A stretch of 64,000 bases of DNA from Cryobacterium sp. GrIS_2_6 (GTDB lineage: Bacteria; Actinomycetota; Actinomycetes; Actinomycetales; Microbacteriaceae). Shown in pieces: positions 36,111-43,224 of this stretch. The number at the start of each line of letters is the position of its first letter. The stretch's first letter is position 1. The notes beneath the pieces are model-generated. The model was not told the origin of the DNA and searched no databases. It worked only from the letters and a program-made list of their open reading frames with translations. A program made the position numbers and the translations under genes. The stretch spans positions 1,736,001 to 1,800,000 of the forward strand of contig NZ_JAXCHP010000001.1 of the NCBI RefSeq assembly GCF_035984545.1, read 5' to 3'.

Positions 36111-37469
36111 TCAGGGGCGTGTCGGGGTCGGTGACGAGTCGGCGTCCGGCTCGGGAGCCACAGCGGCCTCCGCGTCCAGGGCGGCGAACGTCGTGCGGGC
36201 TATCGAGAGCGCCGAGTTCGCGGCAGGCACCCCGGCGTAGATCGCGGTGTGCAGCATCGCCTCGCTGATCTCGGCGCGGCTGAGCCCGTTGGTCAGCGCG
36301 GCGCGCACGTGCATCGCGAGTTCGTGCTCATGGCCCCCGGTGATCAGGCAGGCGAGGGTGAGGAAGCTGCGGGTGCGCCGGTCGAGGCCGGGCCTGGTCC
36401 AGATCTCACCCCAGGCGTATCGGGTGATGAAGTCCTGGAAGTCAGCGGTCTCCGGGGTGATCGCGGCCGTTGCGGTATCCACGTGCGTGTCACCGAGCAC
36501 GGCCCGGCGCACGGCCAGGCCCGCGGTGTACACCTCGGCCGCCGTTCGTGCGGAGGGATCGTCGGCCACGGCTTGTCCGTTCGGGTGCTCCGCAGACGTT
36601 GCCGGGGGTGTCGCTGGGGTCGTTGCCGAGAGTTGTTCCCGGAGCAGGGCTGCGAGGTCCCGTGGCCGCTCGAGGGAGGGCAGGTGGGCGGCTCCCGTAA
36701 TCTCGGCAAACCGGGCGCCGGGAATGGCCGCGGCGAGTTCGGCGACGAGGGCACTCGGCGTGGCGAGGTCGAGTTCCCCGGCAACGCAGAGCGTCTGCAC
36801 GTCGATGCCGGCGACCGCGTCGCGCTCGTCGAACCCGGCGAGCGCCTCGCAACAGAGCGCGTATGACTCGTCGTCGATGTCGAGCAGCCGGTTCAGCGCA
36901 CCGGCACCCGCCGCGGGATCGCGCTCCAGGAACCCCGGGGCGAACCAGCGTTCGGCGCTGCCGATCACCATCGAGGGCGTTCCGCTCGCCCTGATCCGTG
37001 CGGCGCGCTCGTGCCAGCCCTCCGCGGTACCGATCCGCGCCGCCGAACAGACGACGGTGAGGCTCAGCAGGCGCCCCGGGTGACGGATGCCGAGCTCGAG
37101 ACCGACCGCGCCGCCGAGCGAGATCCCGGCATAGTGGAAGGACTCCGGTGCGGCGTCCGGGCCGAGGGCGGCGGCCGTCGCGGAGTCGACGAGGGCGATC
37201 ACGGCGTCGGCGATTTCGGCGACCGTGAAGGGTTGCCGCGCGGCCGGGCTGGCCCCGTGTCCGGGCAGGTCGAAGCTGAGCACCCGCAGGTCCGGACGCG
37301 CCGGGTCGCCGAGGGCGTCGAGGGCCTCGAGGGCGTCGACGACCGGGTCCCAGAGCGTCGTCGTGGTGCCGAGGGAGGGTCCGAGGACGAGCAGCGGAGC
37401 CCGACCAGCCGGACCAGCCGCATCAGCCGGGCCAGGGCGAATCGTGCCACGAAGATGGGGCTGGGTCAT
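36111..37469 (-). CDS. pcaL: Fused 3-oxoadipate enol-lactonase / 4-carboxymuconolactone decarboxylase
   Basis: Bifunctional 452-residue enzyme carrying out the decarboxylase and lactonase steps between PcaB and PcaI/J. Residues 1-290 are an alpha/beta hydrolase with nucleophile Ser117 in AGISLGGAVGLE, FDLPGHGAS, and the catalytic His in GAAHLPSLERP. Residues about 315-440 are the carboxymuconolactone decarboxylase domain, with FITRYAWGEIWTRPGLDRRT and TGGHEHELAMHVRAALTNG. A Pro/Thr-rich linker joins them. Such PcaL fusions are known in Streptomyces and Rhodococcus. The ATG at 37469 overlaps the pcaB stop by four bases. Confidence 0.94.
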   Translation of the reverse strand: MTQPHLRGTIRPGPADAAGPAGRAPLLVLGPSLGTTTTLWDPVVDALEALDALGDPARPDLRVLSFDLPGHGASPAARQPFTVAEIADAVIALVDSATAAALGPDAAPESFHYAGISLGGAVGLELGIRHPGRLLSLTVVCSAARIGTAEGWHERAARIRASGTPSMVIGSAERWFAPGFLERDPAAGAGALNRLLDIDDESYALCCEALAGFDERDAVAGIDVQTLCVAGELDLATPSALVAELAAAIPGARFAEITGAAHLPSLERPRDLAALLREQLSATTPATPPATSAEHPNGQAVADDPSARTAAEVYTAGLAVRRAVLGDTHVDTATAAITPETADFQDFITRYAWGEIWTRPGLDRRTRSFLTLACLITGGHEHELAMHVRAALTNGLSRAEISEAMLHTAIYAGVPAANSALSIARTTFAALDAEAAVAPEPDADSSPTPTRP

Positions 37470-39010
37470 CGTTCAACCTTCCGTGATGGGTGGGCAGGCA
37501 CTGCCGGTTCACGAGGCACTGCCGGTTCACGAGGCGCTTCTGCCTCGACGTGTGCCCGGTATCGGGCGAGCACCCGGTCTATTGCTGACGAACCCTGGCC
37601 GAGGCCGGAGTCCGCGTCGAACGCGGCCCAGGCCCGGTCCCGCAGGGCGTCGGTCACTCCCCCGGTGGCGCCCTCTGCAGCCAGCAGGCCGCCCAGCGTC
37701 ACCCGCAGCGGTCGCCGGGTCTCGTGGGATTCCTCTGCGGCACGCTGTACGAGCGCGAAGGCCCTGGTCTTGCCGAGGGCCTCGGCGAGCAGGGTGGTCA
37801 CGCGTTCGCTGAAAACGAGCCCGTCGGTGAACTCGAGGTTGACCCGCATCCGCCCGGGGTGGACGTCGAGGCGCCCGGCGAGGTCGGCCGCTCCGCTGAC
37901 CGCGGAAACCGCGAGCCGTTCGAGCTCGCGCAGGGTCTGCCACTCGGCGTGCCAGGCTCCGCTCGGGCGCTGGTCGTCGGCGAGCAGGCTGCCGTAGAGC
38001 GATCCCAGCAGAGCAGGGGTCTGGCGCGCTGCGGCCGTGACGAGCACGGCCGTCACCGGGTTGCGCTTGTGCGGCATCGCGCTGGAGCCGCCCTGCCCTG
38101 CACCGAGCCGCTCGTTCACCTCGGCGATCTCGGTGCGGGACAGCACGGAGACGTCGAGGGCGAACACCCCGGCAACCCCGGTCACCGCGGCGAGCGCGGA
38201 TCCGAGTTCCACGACAGGCAGGCGGTCCGTGTGCCAGCTGAGCAGCGGCCGGCGCAGCCCGAGCATGGCGGCGAACCGGTCCGTGACGACGTCGACGGCC
38301 GGGGTGCCCGACGTGGATGCCGCCGGCCCGGCGACCCCGGAGCGGGCGTTCGCGATGGCGGTGAGCACGGCGAGGTTCCCGACGGCGCCGCCGAGCTGCG
38401 CGGGCAGCCCGGCGCGCACCCGCGCGAGGGCGGTCGCCGCCGTGAGCACGGCATCGAGCCAGCCGGCCGCCACGAAGCCGAAGCTTGTGGGCGAGGCCTG
38501 CTGGCCCAGGGTGCGGCCGGCCATGATCGTGTCCCGGTGCTGCCCCGCGAGCACGGCGAGCGCGGCGGCGAATTCCCCGAGCCGGTCGGCGAGCTCGCCG
38601 CAGACCCGGTCGGCGACGAGCATCGCCGCCGTGTCGAGGACGTCCTGGCTCGTGGCTCCGACGTGGATGTGGTCGGAGGCCCCTGCGCGCACGCGTTCCG
38701 CGGCGACGCCGAGGTGCTTCACGAGCGGGATCACGGGGTTGCCGCCGCCGCGCCCCTCCCGGGCGATCGCACCGAGGTCGAGCGCACCGGCGTCGGCGAG
38801 AGTGTCGCAGACGCCGAGCATCCACTCGGGGGCGAGCGCGGCGTCGACGAGTGCCCGGGTCAGGGCGAGCTCGGTGTCGACCATCGCCTGCAGCCAGGCC
38901 GCGTCGCTCGTGAGCACCCGCGCCCGGCTGCCGTGGTCGAGCGGGGCCAGCAGCCCGGCGTCGAGAATGGACTCAGGCATCGAAGACTCAGGCATCAGTG
39001 ACTCAGGCAT
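37466..39010 (-). CDS. pcaB: 3-Carboxy-cis,cis-muconate cycloisomerase
   Basis: Fumarase/aspartase-superfamily enzyme forming 4-carboxymuconolactone, 514 residues from the first ATG. Signature GGSSAMPHKRNPVTAVLVTA is present, with HIHVGATSQDVLDTA and GRTLGQQASPTSFG. Three in-frame ATGs, at 39010, 38995 and 38980, lie in a 15-bp tandem repeat, so the N-terminus may begin MPESLMPESSMPES or shorter; the first overlaps the pcaG stop by eight bases. The C-terminus is also extended by an 18-bp duplication (EPAVPREPAVP). Members usually have about 450 residues. Confidence 0.92.
   Translation of the reverse strand: MPESLMPESSMPESILDAGLLAPLDHGSRARVLTSDAAWLQAMVDTELALTRALVDAALAPEWMLGVCDTLADAGALDLGAIAREGRGGGNPVIPLVKHLGVAAERVRAGASDHIHVGATSQDVLDTAAMLVADRVCGELADRLGEFAAALAVLAGQHRDTIMAGRTLGQQASPTSFGFVAAGWLDAVLTAATALARVRAGLPAQLGGAVGNLAVLTAIANARSGVAGPAASTSGTPAVDVVTDRFAAMLGLRRPLLSWHTDRLPVVELGSALAAVTGVAGVFALDVSVLSRTEIAEVNERLGAGQGGSSAMPHKRNPVTAVLVTAAARQTPALLGSLYGSLLADDQRPSGAWHAEWQTLRELERLAVSAVSGAADLAGRLDVHPGRMRVNLEFTDGLVFSERVTTLLAEALGKTRAFALVQRAAEESHETRRPLRVTLGGLLAAEGATGGVTDALRDRAWAAFDADSGLGQGSSAIDRVLARYRAHVEAEAPREPAVPREPAVPAHPSRKVER
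37497..37532 (-). repeat. 18-bp tandem duplication near the pcaB 3' end
   Basis: Two exact copies of GGCACTGCCGGTTCACGA (plus-strand reading) at 37497 and 37515, encoding the repeated E-P-A-V-P-R in the PcaB tail. Confidence 0.9.
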
Positions 39011-39011
39011 C
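38967..39011 (-). repeat. Triple 15-bp repeat of the pcaG stop / pcaB start
   Basis: Three units reading GATGCCTGAGTC plus three variable bases on the minus strand. Each has an ATG followed by CCTGAG; in the first unit the embedded TGA is the pcaG stop. The duplication gives pcaB three equivalent start codons. Confidence 0.92.
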
Positions 39012-39587
39012 AAAATCCAGGAACACGGTCTCGTTCTCGCCCTGCAGGTGGATGTCGAACCGGTACGAGGCCGCGCCCGTCGGCCCGGTCCCTTCCGACA
39101 CGCAGACGAGGGTGTGCCGCCGGTCCGCCGGGACCGCGGCGAGCACGGCATCCGTGGCATTCTGCTCCGCATGCCCGGGGAAGTAGGCCCGGGTGAAGAG
39201 GTGGTGGATGAGCCCCCTGGCGAACACGGTGACGAGCACGTACGGCGCACCGCCCGCGACCGGGCCGGGCTCGACCGTCGTGAAGGTGTAGTGACCGTCG
39301 AAGTCGACGGCCGCCCTGCCGAAACCCGTGAAGCCGAAGCCGTCACGGGCGAGGGAGCCCCGCTCGTTCCGCAGGGCGCCGGTCTCGTCGGCCTGCCAGA
39401 TTTCGAGGGTGGCGTCGGGCACCGGGTCCCCTGCGCCGTCGAAGACGGTTCCGTGCAGCCGGATCGCGTGCGGGTGGTGGCCGGGCACGAGCTCGGCTCC
39501 CCCGTCGTACGGCAACGCGAACCCGTAGAACGGGCCCACGGTCTGCGCAGGGGTCTGCACGTACCGGGCGGCAGGCGATTCAGTCAT
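39003..39587 (-). CDS. pcaG: Protocatechuate 3,4-dioxygenase alpha subunit
   Basis: Alpha chain of the intradiol dioxygenase that opens protocatechuate to 3-carboxy-cis,cis-muconate, 194 residues. TPAQTVGPFYGFALPYDGG at the N-terminus, LEIWQADETGALRNERG and LIHHLFTRAYFPGHAEQN are typical. The alpha chain does not carry the iron. The ATG at 39587 overlaps the pcaH stop by eight bases, and the pcaG stop overlaps the first pcaB start. Confidence 0.94.
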   Translation of the reverse strand: MTESPAARYVQTPAQTVGPFYGFALPYDGGAELVPGHHPHAIRLHGTVFDGAGDPVPDATLEIWQADETGALRNERGSLARDGFGFTGFGRAAVDFDGHYTFTTVEPGPVAGGAPYVLVTVFARGLIHHLFTRAYFPGHAEQNATDAVLAAVPADRRHTLVCVSEGTGPTGAASYRFDIHLQGENETVFLDFDA

Positions 39588-40356
39588 GGGCTTCTTCACT
39601 TTCCATCCAGGTGGATTTCGGACCGGTGAGCACGATGTCCCACCGATAGCCGAGCGAGAACTCCGGCACACTCAGGTCGTGGTCGTACACGCCGATCAAC
39701 CGGGCGCGCGCTGCGGGGTCGGTGATCGACTGGTAGATCGGGTCGAGCGCGAAGAGCGGGTCGCCCGGGAAGTACATCTGGGTGATCAGGCGCTGGGTGA
39801 ACGCGGTGCCGAAGAGGGAGAAGTGGATGTGTGCCGGCCGCCACGCGTTCAGGTGGTTCCGCCACGGGTAGGGTCCGGGCTTGATCGTGGTGAAGGAGTA
39901 TTCGCCGTTGTCTCCGGTGATGACCCGGCCGACGCCGGTGAAGTTGGGGTCGAGCGGGGCGGGGTGCTGGTCGCGCTTGTGCACGTAGCGTCCGCCGGCG
40001 TTGGCCTGCCAGACCTCGACGAGCTGGTGCCGCACCGGGCGGCCCTCGCCGTCGAGCACCCGCCCGGACACCGTCACCCGCTCGCCGAGCGGTTCGGCGT
40101 TGTGCTGGATGGTCAGGTCGCTCTCGAGGGGGCTGACGTCGCTGTGCCCGAAGGCGGGCGAGTGCCGTTCGATCTCCTCGGGGTCCGCCCGCACGAGCTC
40201 GTGGGTCGGGTGCCGCAGGATCGAGCTGCGATAGGGAGGGTAATCGCGACGCGGGTGCAGCTCCGGGGCGTTGCCCTCCGCGACGCGGTCCCTGGCTTCC
40301 GCCTCGATGGCCTGCATCTCTGCGGAGATCTCGTGTTGTGACGTGGTATCGGTCAT
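39580..40356 (-). CDS. pcaH: Protocatechuate 3,4-dioxygenase beta subunit
   Basis: Iron-carrying beta chain, 258 residues. The Fe(III) ligand region with Tyr and paired His is in IKPGPYPWRNHLNAWRPAH followed by IHF. VEVWQANAGGRYVHKRDQH, FTGVGRVITGDNGEY and TQMYFPGDPLF match the family. The ATG at 40356 follows GAGAGGAA. 42 bases after pobA, so both are in one operon. Confidence 0.95.
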   Translation of the reverse strand: MTDTTSQHEISAEMQAIEAEARDRVAEGNAPELHPRRDYPPYRSSILRHPTHELVRADPEEIERHSPAFGHSDVSPLESDLTIQHNAEPLGERVTVSGRVLDGEGRPVRHQLVEVWQANAGGRYVHKRDQHPAPLDPNFTGVGRVITGDNGEYSFTTIKPGPYPWRNHLNAWRPAHIHFSLFGTAFTQRLITQMYFPGDPLFALDPIYQSITDPAARARLIGVYDHDLSVPEFSLGYRWDIVLTGPKSTWMESEEAHD

Positions 40357-40398
40357 GTCGCTGATTCCTCTCGGGAGTATGGGGTCGGGAGTGCGGGG

Positions 40399-41580
40399 CT
40401 AGAACGGGAGTCCGGAATACTGTTCGGCGAGCTCGCGCTGGGCGTGCGCCGAGCTCGTGACGTAATCGAGGCGGCCGAGCTGGCTCTGGTAGTCGAACTC
40501 CATCGTCTGCAGGTCGGTGCGGTTGCGATGCAGCAGGTCTGTCATCCACTGCGAGAACTGCTGCACGCGCCACTGGCGGCGGAGCGCCGCCTCGCCGTAA
40601 CCGGAGAGGAGGGCGTCGTCGTCCGCGTAGTGGGCTGCGATGGCCGCGGCGAGCATGGTGACGTCGGCGATGGCGGAGTTGAGGCCCTTCGCCCCGGTCG
40701 GCGGCACGATGTGTCCGGCGTCCCCCGCGAGGAAGAGACTGCCGTACGCGAGGCGGGACGCCACGAAGCTGCGCATGGGCGTGATGGACTTGTCGGTGAT
40801 CTCGCCCTCCTGGAGGGTCCAGCCCGGCACGCCGAGCCGGGCGTGCAGGTTCTCCCAGATCCGTTCGTCTGGCCACTGGTCGAGCGAGTCCGCGGTGTCG
40901 ACCTGCAGGTAGAGCCGGGAAACGAGCGGCGAACGCATCGAGTGCATGGCGAAGCCGTCTTCGTGCAGCGCATAGATGAGCTCGTCGGTCGACGGAGCCA
41001 CGTTCGCGAGGATCCCGAGCCAGGCGTACGGGTAACTCCGGTCGTAGAGCGTGATGGCTTCGCGGGGGATGCTCGCGCGGCAGACCCCATGGAAGCCGTC
41101 GGCGCCGACGACGAAGTCCGCCGTGATCTCGTGGGCCTCGCCCGCGTGGGTGAACGTCACCCGCGGCGCGCTCGACTCGAGGTCGTGCACCGCGACATCC
41201 GCCGACTCATAATAGATCGTCGAGCCGGCGGCGTTGTGCGCCGCAATAAGGTCCTTCACGACTTCCTGCTGGCCGTACACCGTGACGCTGCGGCCTATGA
41301 GCTCCTGGAAGTCGACGTGGTGGCGTTCGCCCCGGAACTGCAGGTAGATGCCGTCGTGCTCGAGGCCCTCGGTCCTGATCCGCTCGCCGAGCCCCAGGCG
41401 GGTGAGGGTCTCGACGGCGCTCTGCTCGAGTACGCCGGCCCGGATCCGGGCGAGCACATAGTCCTGCGAACGGTTCTCGACCACGATCGAGTCGATTCCG
41501 GCGTCCCGCAGCGCCCAGCTGAGGAGAAGACCGGCGGGGCCTGCGCCGATGATGGCGACACGGGTGTTTTCTGGGGACAC
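40399..41580 (-). CDS. pobA: 4-Hydroxybenzoate 3-monooxygenase
   Basis: FAD- and NAD(P)H-dependent hydroxylase converting 4-hydroxybenzoate to protocatechuate, 393 residues (family 390-395). FAD-binding motif AIIGAGPAGLLLSWALRDAG, the DG motif VVGADGFHGVCRASIP, and the second FAD motif SLFLAGDAGHIVPPTGAKG. GTG start at 41580 follows AGGAGA. First gene of the catabolic operon that carries the whole protocatechuate branch to succinyl-CoA and acetyl-CoA. Confidence 0.95.
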   Translation of the reverse strand: MSPENTRVAIIGAGPAGLLLSWALRDAGIDSIVVENRSQDYVLARIRAGVLEQSAVETLTRLGLGERIRTEGLEHDGIYLQFRGERHHVDFQELIGRSVTVYGQQEVVKDLIAAHNAAGSTIYYESADVAVHDLESSAPRVTFTHAGEAHEITADFVVGADGFHGVCRASIPREAITLYDRSYPYAWLGILANVAPSTDELIYALHEDGFAMHSMRSPLVSRLYLQVDTADSLDQWPDERIWENLHARLGVPGWTLQEGEITDKSITPMRSFVASRLAYGSLFLAGDAGHIVPPTGAKGLNSAIADVTMLAAAIAAHYADDDALLSGYGEAALRRQWRVQQFSQWMTDLLHRNRTDLQTMEFDYQSQLGRLDYVTSSAHAQRELAEQYSGLPF

Positions 41581-41651
41581 GGGGCTCTCCTAGCGACGAT
41601 GACAGGTGATCGCACCATCTTGCGGAGTCAGCGGCACCCCCGAGGTGGTGG

Positions 41652-41667
41652 TTTCCACTGAGTGAAA
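41652..41667 (-). promoter_or_regulatory. Candidate IclR-type operator upstream of pobA
   Basis: Imperfect inverted repeat TTTCCACTGAGTGAAA, 72 bases upstream of the pobA start and between the regulator and pobA genes. Position fits a site for the neighbouring IclR regulator; there is no direct proof. Confidence 0.35.
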
Positions 41668-41695
41668 GACCTCGCGGCGGATGCCCGGCCTCGGC

Positions 41696-42505
41696 TCAGC
41701 CGGCGGCGCGGCGGTACCCGAGCGCCCTGCCCACCCCATGGGCCGCGACCCGGACGGCCTGTTCGTGCTCGGGGCTCGACCGAGGTGTGGTGCGGGTGAC
41801 GATCGACACGGCCGCAACCACCTGGCCGGTGCGGTCCCGGATCGGCGCCGCGATCGAACTCGAACCGGCCGTCATCTCCTCGGACATGCGGGCGATGCCC
41901 TGGGCGCGGATGCCGGCCAGGCGCCGCCGCAATTCCTCGGGGTCGGTCACGGTCTGCGGCAGGAACCGCGGTAACGGCCCGGCCAGGTAGGCCTGGATCA
42001 CCTCGTTCGCGGCGAAGGCCAGCAGCACGAGCCCGACCCCGGTCGCGTGCAGAGGCAAGCGACCGCCCACCCGGGAGATCACCCGCACGGCCTGGTGCCC
42101 GGACAGCTTCTCGAGGTAGAGGGCGTCACGTCCGTCGAGGATGGCGAGGTGCACGTGCTCATGGGTCGCCTCGTACAGGTCTTCCAGATAGGGCAGGGCG
42201 ATCGTGCGGAGGTTCCGCGCCGTCGGGGTCTGCACCCCGACCTCCCAGAGCCGCATCCCGAGCGCGTAGCGGCCGTCCTCCTGGCGGGCGAGGCCTCCCC
42301 AGCTCGTCCATTCACCGACGAGGCGGTGCACCGTCGTCAGCGGGATCCCGGTGCGCTGCGCGATCGCGGTGAGGGTGAGCGAACTCGCCGGCGGCGCGGT
42401 GAACGCGTCGAGAATGGCGAAGAGCCGGGCGGCCACGCCACGGTCATCGACCGGGAACGCCGCAGCGTCCTCGGTTCCCTTCGACTGTGCGGGCTTCCCT
42501 GACAT
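41696..42505 (-). CDS. IclR-family regulator of the pob/pca operon
   Basis: A 269-residue regulator. The N-terminal winged helix-turn-helix (ARLFAILDAFTAPPASSLTL, IAQRTGIPLTTVHRLVGEW) spans about residues 15-80, and the IclR effector domain follows (VHLAILDGRDALYLEKLSGH, VGGRLPLHATGVGLVLLAF). Relatives such as PcaR and PobR control aromatic catabolism and sense pathway acids. ATG at 42505; an upstream in-frame ATG at 42544 is less likely. It lies 115 bases before pobA on the same strand and is divergent from a truncated paralogue. Confidence 0.87.
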   Translation of the reverse strand: MSGKPAQSKGTEDAAAFPVDDRGVAARLFAILDAFTAPPASSLTLTAIAQRTGIPLTTVHRLVGEWTSWGGLARQEDGRYALGMRLWEVGVQTPTARNLRTIALPYLEDLYEATHEHVHLAILDGRDALYLEKLSGHQAVRVISRVGGRLPLHATGVGLVLLAFAANEVIQAYLAGPLPRFLPQTVTDPEELRRRLAGIRAQGIARMSEEMTAGSSSIAAPIRDRTGQVVAAVSIVTRTTPRSSPEHEQAVRVAAHGVGRALGYRRAAG

Positions 42506-42555
42506 CAGCACCACGCTACTCGCACGCGCACCGGCGGGCAGCAAACTGTGGGGCC

Positions 42556-42885
42556 ATGGCGAATTCCCGCTCCGGCGACTCCCTGCCGTCCCGGCTCGTG
42601 ACGATTCTCGACGCCTTCGATTCCCATCGCTCGTCCTTGACGATCTCCGCGTTATCGCGCCGGGTGGGCATCCCGCTCGCGACGACCCACCGGCTCGTCG
42701 TGCAGTTCCTCGACGGACGGCTCCTCGAGCGCGACGCGGACGGAGAAGTTCGCCTCGGCATCCGGTTGTGGGAGCTGGCCTCGCGGGGCCTGCGCACCAC
42801 CGACCTGCGCGAGATCGCGCTTCCCTTCATGAAGGACGCGCAGGCCGTCGTGCGGCAGCACACGACCCTGAGGTGGGCTGGCTAG
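42556..42885 (+). pseudogene. Truncated IclR-family regulator
   Basis: A 109-residue open frame with an intact IclR winged helix-turn-helix (LVTILDAFDSHRSSLTISAL, SRRVGIPLATTHRLVVQFL) and the beginning of the effector domain (LREIALPFMKDAQAVVRQHT). It then ends abruptly after TLRWAG, where other members continue for about 150 residues. It is divergent from and similar in style to the full IclR gene 50 bases away. The break lies 30 bases before the SOS box at 42915. A deletion joining this gene to the polymerase cassette is the simplest reading. The fragment could still be made as a DNA-binding peptide. Confidence 0.7.
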
Positions 42886-42914
42886 TGTCGGCGGGGTAAC
42901 GTACACTCCCAATA

Positions 42915-42930
42915 TCGAACATTTGTTCGA
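42915..42930 (+). promoter_or_regulatory. LexA/SOS box
   Basis: TCGAACATTTGTTCGA, a perfect palindrome apart from its ATTT centre, with the GAAC-N4-GTTC core of LexA operators in Gram-positive bacteria. It ends 21 bases before the ATG at 42952, so it controls the DUF6504-dnaE2 unit. Confidence 0.88.
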
Positions 42931-42951
42931 TCATTACGGAGGAGCCACCGA

Positions 42952-43224
42952 ATGCCCCAGATCATCGACACCCGCGTCGACGTCGAGCTCTCGGCCGATG
43001 GCGACCCCCGCGCCTTCACCTGGGACCGCTTCGAGCACACCATCATCGGGCAACCGCAGGCGGTGTTCACGCGCACCCGCTGGTGGGAGAACGACGGGGT
43101 GCCCACCCGCATCGACACCGAGCTGTGGCGGGTCGACGCGGCCCGCGGGGGCGAGGAGCAACACCGGTACGACCTGCGACGCGACGTCGACGGGTCGTGG
43201 GTGCTCGCCCTCGACTGGGGATGA
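42952..43224 (+). CDS. DUF6504-like small protein, SOS cassette
   Basis: A 90-residue protein rich in Trp, Arg and Asp (TWDRFEHTIIGQPQAVFT, TRTRWWENDGVPTRIDTELW, RRDVDGSWVLALDWG). This pattern matches the DUF6504 proteins that usually sit between imuB and dnaE2 in actinobacteria. No catalytic motif is visible. The ATG at 42952 follows CGGAGGAG and lies just after the SOS box. Its stop overlaps the dnaE2 start by four bases (ATGA). A link to translesion synthesis is inferred from context. Confidence 0.75.
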   Translation: MPQIIDTRVDVELSADGDPRAFTWDRFEHTIIGQPQAVFTRTRWWENDGVPTRIDTELWRVDAARGGEEQHRYDLRRDVDGSWVLALDWG

